Assembly: GCA_029204225.1 (NCBI GenBank)
Contig: CM055099.1
Span: 41,410,131-41,474,130 of the forward strand
Origin: Diphasiastrum complanatum
Taxonomy: Eukaryota; Streptophyta; Lycopodiopsida; Lycopodiales; Lycopodiaceae
Direction of reading: 5' to 3'
DNA length: 64,000 nt
The notes under the pieces were generated by a model. It was not told the DNA's origin. It was given only the letters and a program-made list of their open reading frames with translations, and ran no database searches. Within the stretch, counting starts at the first letter, position 1, and each line of letters opens with the position of its first letter. The position numbers and the translations under genes were made by a program. This document shows positions 33,034 through 43,258 of the stretch, one piece after another.

Positions 33034-34050
33034 TGAGAACACATTTTGATCCAAATCTACTTATGATTTGATGGTATGGTTGCTTTGATTGCTCTTTATG
33101 TTGATGACTTGATTATTATAGGAAATAATCAAGAGATGATAGATATGATCAAGAAAGACCTCATGGAACAATTTGAGATGACAGATCTCAGTCTAATGCA
33201 TTATTGCCTTGGAGTAGGAGTGTGGAAAAAAGGACAAGAAGTGGGTTTAACACAAGTGAAGTATGTCAAAGAGTTGCTGCATAGGTTTAGGTTGCAGGAT
33301 TGTAAACCAGTGAATACTCCCATTGAACCAGGTAAAAAGCTTTCTAAGCTTGATGAGTCACAGTCATTTGATGCTACGCTGTATAGGCAATTAGTAGGGA
33401 GCTTGATTTACCTTACCACGACTAGACCCGATATATGCTATGTTGTTGGCATTGTAAGTCAGTTTATGGCAGCACCTACGGAAACACATTGGAAGGCAAC
33501 TAAATGCATTTTGTGTTATGTGAAAGGCACTTCAGATTATGGCTTGATTTACAGGAGGCATGATGGGTTACCTGAGTTGTGTGGTTATGTGGATGCGGAT
33601 TGGGGAGGTGACTATGATGATTGTAGATCCACCACAGGGTATGTATTCCAGTTTTGTGGTAGTTGCTTTTCCTGGTCTAGTAAGAAGCAAAATACAATTG
33701 CTCTGTCCACCACAGAAGCAGAGTATAAGGCAATGTGTAGTGCAGCACATGAAGCTATATGGTTGAGACAAATCTTGGAAGAAGTTGGCATGAAGCAGAA
33801 TAATCCCACGACATTACATAACGACAGTCAGCGTGGCATTTCAGCTAGCAAAGAATCCAGTGTTCCACGCGAGAACCAAACACATTGAGATTCAGTATCA
33901 CTTCATACATGAGAGGCTGTTGAGTCGTGAAATTCATGTCGTTCATTGTAGCACAAAAGAACAACTAGCTGATATTTTCACTAAGCCACTTACTAGAGAA
34001 AAGTTTGATAAGTTTGGATCAAAGCTTTCTGTACTTAAAATTTGTTGACT
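33034..34050 (+). pseudogene. Family C late RT and RNase H
   Basis: From MVALIALYVDDLIIIGN (33076) the YVDD catalytic box is intact but the fingers and N-terminal palm are gone. VGSLIYLTTTRPDICYVVGI, CGYVDADWGGDYDDC (RNase H aspartate) and STTEAEYKAMCSAAHEAIWL (RNase H glutamate) follow. A frameshift near 33830-33890 moves the end (QLAKNPVFHARTKHIEIQYH, ADIFTKPLTREKF) to another frame, closing at 34046-34048. This segment marks where the empty site for the MITE-like insert can be read. Confidence 0.9.
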
Positions 34051-34104
34051 TCAAAGCTATGTATATGACTTTATAAAAAATAGACTCTACTTTAAGGGAG
34101 AGAG

Positions 34105-34374
34105 TTAGAATTAAAGTAGAATCATTGTGTTATTGTACTGTGGGTCCTATCAGTTGATAAGAATCAGTTGGCCTCGCCACGAGGCAAGTCGACGGGACAC
34201 GCATCCCGCCAACGGCAATTTGGGTCATGCATGGGTTGCCTAAGTGAACAACTATATGTACAGTATAATTTCATTTTGAGAAATACAATTGCTATGTGAG
34301 CTTGCTGTGGAGAGTGTTTTCTGTCTGTGTTACTATGTAGCATGATCTGTGTTCCTGTTTGAAGCAAATTCTAA
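34105..34374 (+). repeat. Family C 3' LTR
   Basis: 270 bp, same ends as the 5' LTR, and preceded by the purine tract AAGGGAGAGAG. A clear 5-bp target duplication was not found at the two outer ends. Confidence 0.9.
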
Positions 34375-34424
34375 GTTGGGATACAACAAACAATAAGGTA
34401 TAGAGGTTCTTTGTTCATGGTTTA

Positions 34425-34640
34425 TGTTTTCAAATTTAGGGTATAGAATATAGAGTTCAGAGTATAGGGTTTGGGTCTAGAGTTTATGATTTAGGATATA
34501 GGATAAGGGATTTAGGACGTAAGGTTTAGGATTTTGGATTTGGGACTTAGATTTTGGGATTTGGGATGTCAGATTTAAAGTTGGGCTTTACTATTTAGGA
34601 TTTGGAGTTTAGGATATTGATGTTTTGGGTTATGTGGTGT
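34425..34640. repeat. Degenerate telomere-like (TTTAGGG/TTTAGGAT) tract
   Basis: TTTAGGGT, TATAGGGTTT, TTTAGGATAT, TTTAGGACG, TTTAGGATTT and similar G-rich heptamer-like units follow each other on the plus strand. Perfect TTTAGGG units are few, so this is an old interstitial telomere-like or low-complexity repeat. It contains no gene. Confidence 0.7.
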
Positions 34641-35159
34641 ATCTTGATGTATTAATTGATAACATTGAAAGAAGATCCTAGCTAGCAAAATCTAGAGTAA
34701 TCTTAGTGATTCTACCCATTAAATTGGTAATGATTTATTACTATTTAACTTGTAAATGGTATGTTGTCTTAGGTTTGGCATCATGGGTTGGTGCAAATGG
34801 CAAGTTCACACTTCTTTTTCAAAGGAGTTAGGACCATCACAAATTGGATCAAAGGCCTAGCTCAACCAGAAAATAGCATGCCCATGTACACACAATACAA
34901 ATACACAATATGATGAGAACAATGTGTTATCATATTAATACATGTTCGCATGTACCTCAAAATTGGTTCTTCAATAATGAGTTTACATATTTTTCATCAT
35001 AGTTGATCTTTACAATACTTATGATTAGAAATTTGTTTTGATATTTTTGTCAATGCTCATGATTAAAAGTTTATTTTTATGTTGATCTAAATGCATTATA
35101 AGGAGAGTTGAATTTTCTCATAATATTGTGAAAACCCATTTTATGATATGATAAACTTA

Positions 35160-35465
35160 TACATCAGGTTGATTAAAGACTTTATGAATTGATGTGAGAG
35201 CTTTATGACAAGGTACATGGTCTTAATTAAAGATTTTAGGAATGGATAGACGAGCTTTGTGGTATGACATGCTACATCATGTTGATTAAAGAGTTTATGA
35301 ATGATAAACGAGCTTTAGCTTTTAGGGTATGACAAGATACTTCGTGTTAATTAAAGAAAGATAAGAGAGAGAGAGAGAACACCATGTTGATTAAAGAGTT
35401 TATGAATAATAAACGAGCTTTAGCTTTAAGGGTATGACAAGATACTTCGTGTTAATTAAAGAAAG

Positions 35466-35500
<35 letters not shown>
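35160..35500. repeat. ~60 bp tandem repeat ending in a GA tract
   Basis: TTGATTAAAGAGTTTATGAA or TTAATTAAAGATTTTAGGAA recurs at about 35168, 35222, 35281, 35349, 35384 and 35451, each followed by ACGAGCTTTA and TATGACA-GATAC blocks. The last two copies form a near-identical ~103 bp pair (35281-35383 and 35384-35486), each ending in (GA)n. The final GA run (35469-35497) lies just above the TATA box of the next gene. Confidence 0.85.
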
Positions 35501-35502
<2 letters not shown>

Positions 35503-35511
35503 GGATTTAGC

Positions 35512-35519
35512 TATATAAG
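35512..35519 (+). promoter_or_regulatory. TATA box of the 35.6 kb gene
   Basis: TATATAAG lies 59 bp upstream of the ATG at 35579 and directly downstream of a (GA)n tract. GA tracts upstream of TATA are common in plant core promoters. Confidence 0.6.
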
Positions 35520-35578
35520 TGGTGGGATTTTTGGGGGGTGTGAAAATATACATGTATGTGCATAAACTGAAGACGCCA

Positions 35579-36826
35579 ATGGCGACGTTGCAGTTCTCTC
35601 ACGATAATGCTGTTGACACAGTCCTCGTGATATTCAAGCTGAAGCCAGACCACACTTTCGACGAGATGCTGCAGATAATACTCGCAGATTACGAAGCTTT
35701 TGAGAAAGCGGACGAATTTTACATCGCAGCAACTCTAAGGAGCCTTGATAATGCCTACGTACTATCGTACTCTCGCTCCTCTCTTGCTCTCTAATATGAT
35801 GATTGTAATTATTTGTTTTGTATTTGCTCAGCTAGTAGTATAATCTTAGACAAGTCATGAATAGTGCGGTACCGACTTGGATCTGAGAGCTCTGATGCTT
35901 AGTTCTTTGTACTGCAAGTATTTTCAATTTCCAAAGACGAAAGCCTGATATAATTTCATCAACTATATCTCTACTTACGGATCTATCGAACACATTCTTA
36001 CATGTTAAAATAACAATCATAACGAATAGAAGCTGAGATCATTAATGATGAGAGTCAATTTGCATTGCTTATAGTAGCTTCAGAAGAAGCGAAGCTTTTT
36101 TATTTGTTTAAAGAGGCAGGATTTATAATATTTACAAACGAAATTCTGTTCACACTGCCTTTCGTGGACTTATATTGCTTGAACAGGGAGCTTGCTACGG
36201 GCATTACAAAAAGGGCATCCATATTACCACCGCTCGTGAGCAACCCCACGTAATATACTACCATTCGGCTCTGGCTTTTCCTTAATGACTGATTGTATGT
36301 TCTTGACATATTACCATAGCTGAAGTCTAGCTTTTTATGCATGATCTAGTCTTCTAACTTTTGACATACACAGTTATTCTTGACATATATAAGTAGAGCT
36401 ATAATATGATTTTCTAACTCTTCGCTGCATGTATAGTTTTCTCCTACATTGAAGGCCTTGCAAACATTGTCAGACATAGAGATACTAGAAGTGGAGGTGA
36501 TTCCTGGTTTATCAAAAACAGATGAAGCTGCGAAGCTTTCCAAGGGGGACATTCTGCACATGGGTCTGCTCTCCACGGAGCCTGAGAGTCAACAAGACGT
36601 CATTGAGACATTGCAGAAGGCTCTGAAAGAGAGCAGGGACAGCCTTACATCAGTAACGCTGCATAAATCTCGGGATGGAAACAAGGTTGTGGTAATTGGA
36701 GTATGGACAGATGTTGCTTCTGCACAGGCTGCTACCTCCACGGGATCGCAACAGGCTGAAGAAGTTATTGGCCACGTTGTGAAGTCGAAAGAACTCATAG
36801 TGTTTGAAGTTGTGCTGGTGCGCTAA
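35579..36826 (+). CDS. Putative host gene: two-exon dimeric alpha/beta-barrel-like protein
   Basis: Exon 1 is 35579-35758 (60 codons, MATLQFSHDNAVDTVLVIFK...). A GT at 35759 and an AG at 35435 positions later, at 36435-36436, bound a 678-bp intron. Exon 2 is 36437-36826. Both junctions are phase 0, so the join stays in frame and gives about 189 residues. The two halves look like a repeated ferredoxin-like (dimeric A/B barrel, ABM-type) fold. LVIFKLKPDHTFDEMLQIIL...ATLRSLDN in exon 1 parallels MGLLSTEPESQQDVIETLQK...VTLHKSRDGN in exon 2, and the latter continues with VVVIGVWTDVASAQAA and LIVFEVVLVR. Domain 1 seems to lack the strand and W-x-x-x-x-x-A segment that domain 2 has, so a small middle exon may lie in the intron, or the copy is decaying. 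The function of this fold varies (oxygenases, stress proteins), so none is claimed. It has no link to the surrounding transposons. Confidence 0.6.
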
Positions 36827-38029
36827 ATCAACCATATGTTTTTATTCTAAAAGTACATAAAGAAATGGTTTTTCAGGTGACATGATTGATGATTGGGTTC
36901 ATTCTCATGGTCAGGGCAAGCCTTGCCCTTTCCATTGATCTTTACTAGTCTTGGTCAGGACTCAGAACTTTGAACTAAGGACTTGCTATAACTTTTCCAG
37001 TAATTCCTGCCATCCACAAGGATGTTGGAATACCCATCTCTAATACATTAAAGGAATGATATCAACACATTCAAATTTCATATGGTAGCTCAAACATTTC
37101 GTTCTCACATAACTCATCACTAAGCTCTTTTCAACTAAATCCAAAAACAATTTAATCTATAAGTAGAATGCCATTTTTATTTTCACATGTGCATGTGGTT
37201 GGCTATGAAATAGATTTCAAGGCTTTCACTACTATTTTGGAAAAGTGGATCAAAATATTATACGCTTGGTCAGCCACAATGTGGACTCTTGTTAAAACAA
37301 ATTGCAAGAAAGTTGTAAATTTTTTGCAAGATTTTCATATACATGTGGGCTTTAATGGGATCTTTATTCAAGACTAATATGCAACAAGAAGGATTTTTGC
37401 CATGGAAAATTACATAAAACATAATTCAAAAAATTTAAGGCAATAGATTATGTGTTGAGTTATTATAGCAAAGTGTCTAACTATGACAACTAACTCTCAT
37501 TAGAGCTGAGAACAAGTAGTTCATGAAAAGAATTTAGAAACCAACATGTATTTGTGATGAGAGCGAGAGAGAGAGAGAACATTTACAGAGAAGACGGTAA
37601 ACTTTAGATGAACAAGGTCATGAGCATAACTCCCTTTACGCAATAATCTCAAAGGAGTTTTATTTTAATGGCAAAATGGCAAGAATAATACGAAATTTTT
37701 ACAGTACATTGAAGGTAAACAATTTGGCCACATTTTTAGTTTTTAATAAAAGAATTTTATTTCCAAATGTGTGATATTTAGGATAAACATAGAATCATAC
37801 AAAATCAGCCCATTAGACTTAGCATCTGTGAATAACACCAAATTTATGTCAAATATGAAGCACAAAAACCCTCATGAAGAGATTTAGGGATAAGTCATCT
37901 CTATACTAGCTTTGGCACATACAAGATATGAAAGAAGACCAAGGTAAAAACCACCTTTAATATGTATAAACTGTTGAATTTCAAGGTCAACTTGAAACCC
38001 ACTTTTTAATGAGATTCTCAAGAACACAT
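36827..38029. other. No gene recognised downstream of the host gene
   Basis: AT-rich sequence without domains. A short GA run lies near 37560-37580. No canonical AATAAA was seen in the first 100 bp after the stop; AGTACATAAAG near 36851 is a possible variant. Confidence 0.6.
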
Positions 38030-38560
38030 ATAGCAAATATCCACGCACAATACAAAGGAGGACGCATAGGCAAAAAAAAAATTGTGTGGATATAGCCGTG
38101 GATTGGCGTGGATATACGCATGGATACAAACGCGTGGATTATCCACACGTGGATGTTCCACGCAAATGTCATTTCCGGCAGCAGATCGGCCGGATGTCAT
38201 GAAATTCAAAATGCATGGATTATTCACGCCAAGTTTGACTACCGGCAGCCGGGCAAACCTCCGACACCCGGAGCCAGAAATAGAAATTCTAATTTGGCGT
38301 GGATAATCCACGCATGGATTATCCACGCCATAGTAAAAATTAAATAAAAAAGGCTCGACTTTCGCGTGGATATTGTGTGGATAATTATCCACACAATGGA
38401 TTATCCACGCGATATTTGCTTTATCCACACAAAATCCAGAGAGTTGAGGCCTTGGATACCACGTGGATAAAAAAAAAATTTATATCCACGTGGATAGGTT
38501 TCTGAAATTTGCGTGGATTATCCACGCGTGGATAATCCACGAAAAAATTTTGTCCAAAAA
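38030..38560. repeat. Cluster of GTGGAT/ATCCAC palindromes
   Basis: About 12 GTGGAT and 10 ATCCAC motifs occur in 530 bp, often paired head to head as CGTGGATTATCCACG or GCGTGGATAATCCACGC (38137-38160, 38297-38330, 38363-38412, 38507-38545). AGCAAATATC at 38033 is inverted at 38411 (GATATTTGCT). There is no reading frame of note. The layout is like the subterminal repeats of CACTA elements, where a TNPA-type protein binds, and a CACTA transposase lies 5 kb away. That link is inference. Confidence 0.8.
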
Positions 38561-39356
38561 AAAAAACATTTGGCGCGAACCAAAATGTGGTTCGCTCCGA
38601 AACTAGAGGTGACTTTCTATTTTTGTGTTGTGTGAGAGAGAGAAAAAGAGAGTATAGATGGGAGTGAGAATGAGATGAGGATGAATGTGAGTGAGAAGAT
38701 TGATAGTGTTTAGGATTTTTAGTTCATTGATGAATGTTAATAGTATGTGTTTTGTGATCATAAGCTTTAAGATCTTTTTTGTTTGTGATGTAGGTTTGGA
38801 TACGAAAAATAAAAAATGAGCTTTCATTGCAAAAGATTCAAAGAACAAGTGCATGCAAAAGGAAAAGCAAAGATTGCAAAACAATGGAGATACAATAGTA
38901 AAGGTAAATTCACATTTATTTTGATTCATTTGATATTTAGTTGATAACTTAATGTGTTATCTATTGATGCATTATATTGTGGTTTCCATTACTTTTCATT
39001 GTGCTTTCCATTACTTTTTATTGTGCATTCTAGCATGCAAATCATGTGCTAAAATAGATACATTGCATTGAATTCATCAATGGATACATTTGCATTGCAT
39101 AGATGTGCATTAAATAGACTATACATTGCATTGAATAACTCAATAGATACATTTGCAATCAATAGATGTGCATTCAATAGACTATACATTTGCATTCATG
39201 GATTAAAAATATATGCATTCAAAAATTTTGCAAGAATGATGTGATGCCAAAACATTATATTGATTGATTTAAAAACAAGTACATTGATGAGAGAATAAGT
39301 TCTCTCTTCCTACATTGTCTTCTACAAGGCCTTACATTTAATTTAAAAACCTCTAC
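38561..39356. other. AT-rich stretch with a ~61-bp repeat, no gene
   Basis: No coding sequence was recognised. A GTGAGAGAGAGAAAAAGAGAG tract near 38630 and the repeat listed separately are the only structure. Confidence 0.6.
39054..39200. repeat. ~61-bp tandem repeat rich in TGCATT
   Basis: ATAGA-TACATTGCATTGAAT, TACATTTGCA and AGATGTGCATT recur in order, with unit starts at about 39054, 39114 and 39177. Confidence 0.75.
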
Positions 39357-40350
39357 TCATCATCACTTCCTCCCTCCTCGTCTCCTTCATCTTGTAGGTG
39401 TACATTGGTGTCCACATCTTCAAACTCCCCTTCGCTCTCATTCACGTACTCTTCCACGTTCTCTTCCACATTTTTCACATTTTCTTCCACATCACGAATA
39501 CTTGAAGTTGTAGAGCCTCTCTACAAAATAGAATCAAAGATTTAATTAAATTGAGATTAAACTTATCACAAAGTAAACAATCACAAAATAATAAAGGTTA
39601 AGAGTTTATGATTGGAAACAATCCATGGGATTCCATAAAAGCCTTAAGGCCGGCATATCCATGATCGTAACCTTGCTTGTACTTCGCAGCGGTCATGTGT
39701 CTTCCAAAATCACTAAACTACATTCAACAAAAAAACATAGTTTAGCAATACAATATAGTTTAGCAAAAAAAAACATTAACAATCTCACTACAAAAATAGA
39801 ATCATATTAAAAAATATTGCACTTAAAAATTGGGCCTCTAGATTGCCCCTTCCTCCCGATCCCAAGTAACTTTGGCCATGTTTTAAGAGCTTCTCGGCGG
39901 CGGCCCTACGTTGTTGTTCATACTTTTGGGGATTGTTTTGCAACAATTCCTCCTTCACCTTCCTCCAATCCCTTTTGGAGCACCATCCAGGCTTCGTGGG
40001 ATTCTCAGGATTCCTCTCAGCTCTTCTCATCAATTGCCTTTTGTTTCGAATCCAAAGGCACATTGTATTCAAGGCCCAAATCCTACTAAAAGCATTGGAT
40101 TGAGGGAATTCAGAATACAAAGTCTCTATTATTTTATTTTTGTCTTCAAGCGATTGGGAGGACTAATCAATCACGTAATCTTTACCAAAATATAAAGCAA
40201 CTAAATCACGCAAACGGCGCATATCTTTTATAACTCCACCATGTGGATTAAGATCATAATACACACTACACGATTCTTGGGAAGGGACATCTGTGTATAT
40301 GTCATCGACGATGTCATAATCATCAGATAGCGATTCATCTCATGATCGCA
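39357..40350 (-). pseudogene. Multi-exon minus-strand gene of unknown family with acidic C-terminus (TNPA-like position)
   Basis: On the minus strand an open frame runs from about 40350: SVYYDLNPHGGVIKDMRRLR, DLVALYFGKDYVID, one TAG near 40163, then NKIIETLYSEFPQSNAFSRI. TKPGWCSKRDWRKVKEELL, AAAEKLLKHGQSYLGSGGRG and LEAQF follow at about 39826. A second piece at about 39719-39625 reads FSDFGRHMTAAKYKQGYDHG, YAGLKAFMESHG. A third (39525-39357) follows an AG acceptor and is strongly acidic (DVEENVKNVEENVEEYVNES, DEGDEEGGSDDE) to a stop. Exact splice sites between the first two pieces were not resolved. A basic middle, acidic tail and neighbouring CACTA transposase fit an accessory transposon protein. 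No family is recognised. Confidence 0.55.
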
Positions 40351-40689
40351 ACAACAGGTATATATTGTTATTAATATTGACATCAATTGCACTTTATTTG
40401 TTATTTGAATATGAGTGTATAATTTTTCTTGCAAATTTATTCTTACAATGACATTTGATTGGAATTATAAATTCTAGGGAAATTATCGTACCTCCACGTG
40501 ATTTACAGGCAAAAAAAAAAAATTTAGCTCTATCACAAAAAACTAGGAACAAGCAAGACTAAAGTACAATGAACAACTATTTATTGGTTCATCTTCAAGC
40601 TCTTCCATCAGTCGACATAGACCGCCTATTGATCCATCACATGTATGTATATTGATTTATGTCATTATTTTTTTATTTGTAATAGTGAT

Positions 40690-41040
40690 GTAATCTGATT
40701 TGCTCTTTGGATATAATATATTGCTCTTTGGAAAGCCAAGAGACCACTCCATCACAAATGAAGGTTGAAAATGCACTAAATGTACAAAGACTATTTTGTC
40801 AATTTTTTTCACATGTTACAATTCGTCACATGTTAGAATTTGTCAATTTTCACTTGAATGACACTGAAAGAGTTTGTGCAACTTGCAAATGGATTATTGG
40901 ACTAGTTTCAACCAGAATATGATGAGAGGATACCATGTACATGCACACAATGCAAAGGCCTTAGGATTCGGACAAGGAGGATTGTCAACGATCATATTTG
41001 GGCCAATGGAGTGCAGAGAATCCAAGAGTACGAGAGGTAA
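40690..41040 (+). pseudogene. Transposase-associated (Tnp2 N-terminal) zinc-binding segment
   Basis: Near 40920 the plus strand reads DERIPCTCTQCKGLRIRTRR then IVNDHIWANGVQRIQEYE to a TAA. This fits the CPC-x-x-C...H-L-x-x-x-GF pattern of the domain found in front of CACTA Tnp2 transposases. The stretch before it (FVNFHLNDTERVCATCKWII) is in another frame. The exon is separated from the transposase core at 43.3 kb by GA tracts and a SET-like gene fragment. Confidence 0.5.
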
Positions 41041-41310
41041 ACTCCGAGTTTAAAGTATTTTTTGGAAATGCTTTAATCTTTGACCCTTATGACACTTCAA
41101 GTATAGTTTGGCCAATAAATATTGAGCGATAGGATGAGTGCCACGATACTTTGAAGTTAATCTCTCACTTGCTTCTTAAAGGAAAAATCCAAATAGAATA
41201 TTAAGATGAAGCTAATCTCTCACTTGTTTCTAAAAGAAAAAATTTCAAATAGAATGATTAGATGTAGTTAATCTTGATTTCCATATTCAATCACCCATAA
41301 TAGCCTCTCA

Positions 41311-41432
<122 letters not shown>

Positions 41433-41760
41433 ATGAAAGAGTTAAAGGTAACCAACACTCCCAATTCTAGGAAGGTGTGTAGTCCTTGTTTTCTTTTGTT
41501 AAAGACGTGGTTCAAATGTTTTTTGTTGGAAGATGAGTTCCACAAAAAAGCCTGCAGGGAAGGAGCTGGAGTAGGATATAATCGTGTGGTTCGGGAGTTT
41601 TGATTAGCACTCTATAATGTTCTCTCTTTTTTTCTCTTCATGTGTGTTTAGGGTCGGTGTGGGTGGGTGTATGTATGTGTGCGTGTGTTTGTATGTGTTT
41701 GTGTGTGTGTTTCATGCTACTGGTTTATGGTTTGCGTTATATATTAATTTGTGTTTCATG

Positions 41761-41763
<3 letters not shown>

Positions 41764-41835
<72 letters not shown>
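41764..41835. repeat. (GA)n microsatellite, ~72 bp
   Basis: Pure GA repeat between a GTGT-rich stretch and the 3' splice site of the next exon. Confidence 0.97.
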
Positions 41836-41839
<4 letters not shown>

Positions 41840-41880
41840 AAAAAAAAAACTGATACATCTAACATTTTCAACTTTTGCAG

Positions 41881-42870
41881 AAGGACCATAAGTTGGTTTC
41901 AAGAAAAAGAGTTGCAAGAGATATCGAGAATATTATTGATAAGATAAATCACATGAATATTGATTTTGGATCATCATTGGCCCTAGATAATGCTCTTATT
42001 GATGATGACCCCTTGCATGATATAATTAGTTCATCAATGCCTTGTGATTCAATCCATGTCTCCAAATCTCTAGAATGTTCTTACCACCCAACCACACCTA
42101 TCCTAGATGTTGCACATGAGTCCTCCACGTGGATTCCACAAACATGGCCACCCCTTTAAAAAAGAGAACACGTCTTGGATGTATTATGACTAGTTTGAAA
42201 GATAATTGCAAATTACTACACATTGTTGATGTGTCAAAAGACATTCTAGGTTCTTTGTCTGACCTTCTTCTTCCACCTAGCTTGCAACCATTAGTAAAAC
42301 TTTTCTTAGAAGTAGATATTCGTGTCGGCCACTCCAATCACCATTTACGTATTGGGGTCAAACGTACATGATCATGCCTAGTGAACGCTTTCCTGAAGCT
42401 GATTTGGGCCTTTTTGCATTGAGTAGTATTGAGGTCCCTTTAAATAGTGTTGTGACATTGATGCCATATACAGAACCTCAATACAATTGGGGTGATTGGC
42501 ATGCTTTGTGTCGTCACTAATGGAGGATGCAAGTATATGGCTTGAATTCAAATGCTTGTTCTTTAGAGGAGCAACGCATGCAAGGAGGCAACATCTCAAG
42601 GGCAAATCGTACATACATTGATGGACGTCCAGATGTGCATGGAAACATTGCTGCATATATAAATAGTTCCATTGGCCACCCTCTATTGACGAATTCTGAT
42701 TTTGAAGAACACACCAATGGAAAAGAAGAATATTTTACTAGGAATGTAAAGGGTACTTATGTAATGGTCTGTGCCACTAGATCTATCAGGTTTGGGAAGG
42801 AATTGTTCATCAAGTATAGTTTCAACCGTCCTCTACCCAAATGTTTGCAAAAGACAATAAGTCAAATGTG
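41881..42870 (+). pseudogene. SET-domain protein fragment, decayed
   Basis: A polypyrimidine tract and CAG at about 41878-41880 precede the frame KDHKLVSRKRVARDIENIID. After a frameshift a second piece (MATPLKKRTRLGCIMTSLKD) lies at 42129-42371. A third frame at 42368-42871 contains the recognisable part: SERFPEADLGLFALSSIEVP (SET N-terminal G-x-G-x-x-A-like), a TAA at about 42519, then YIDGRPDVHGNIAAYINSSI and VMVCATRSIRFGKELFIKYSFN. These match the SET pattern G-N-x-A-R-F-I-N-H-S and A-T-R-D-I-x-x-G-E-E-L-x-x-x-Y. SET proteins methylate lysines, usually on histones. The zinc-binding pre/post-SET cysteines are not seen. This looks like a captured host gene fragment inside the CACTA region; it could also be an old neighbour gene. 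Confidence 0.65.
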
Positions 42871-43075
42871 AAGATTTAAATTTTGTTGATATGTAGAGAT
42901 GTATAATCCATGCATCTTGATTGTATTTGGTTTGTGTCATTAAATATGTCAAATGTTAGGAGCATTATTTGTCATTTGCCTAGATTAAATGTTAGGAGCA
43001 TTATTCGTCTTTGAGTTCATCGAATGTTAACAAGTTGAAAAGACAAATTCTGTCTAATAGATACATTGGTATGTT

Positions 43076-43172
43076 CATACTTTTTAAACTAAGAGGTAAT
43101 TTATATTCATATGCAACATTTAGATCTATCAAGTATTGGGAGGGAATGTTTATCAAGCATTGTTTCAATCTA
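43076..43172 (+). pseudogene. Partial duplicate of the SET C-terminal motif
   Basis: ATTTAGATCTATCAAGTATTGGG...TTTATCAAGCATTGTTTCAA copies the block at 42775-42830 (ATFRSIKYWEGMFIKHCFN versus ATRSIRFGKELFIKYSFN). It lies about 310 bp downstream, in the same orientation and diverged. The intervening sequence also repeats TTAGGAGCATTATT (42957 and 42993). Confidence 0.7.
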
Positions 43173-43258
43173 CTTCTTGTTATTTTGATATATAGGATTC
43201 TTCATCCTCATTTAGTGTTGGAGACAATAATCTTCGTAATGGTCGACATAGACGATGA

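Larger units (their letters stand above)
29639..34374 (+). mobile_element. Ty1/copia retrotransposon, family C, plus copy with two LTRs and two internal deletions
   Basis: It has a 5' LTR (29639-29908), initiator-Met primer site, 1.3 kb leader, gag, zinc knuckle, protease start, integrase C-terminus, late RT, RNase H, purine tract and 3' LTR (34105-34374). Compared with the minus copy it lacks about 0.78 kb (pre-integrase and most of the integrase core) and about 0.55 kb (RT fingers and palm start). Equal LTR lengths (270 bp) indicate a complete insertion. The internal deletions and several stops make it non-autonomous. Confidence 0.93.

Noticed and set aside
36065-36253. A 62-codon frame within the intron of the host gene (ESQFALLIVASEEAKLFY) as the missing middle exon
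   Set aside because: The strand-helix pattern is suggestive, but it does not line up with the second domain and no pair of splice sites keeps the frame convincingly.
38137-38430. Three TTATCCACA sequences that match the bacterial DnaA box consensus
   Set aside because: They are parts of the GTGGAT/ATCCAC palindrome cluster in a clearly eukaryotic nuclear context; no bacterial origin features are present.
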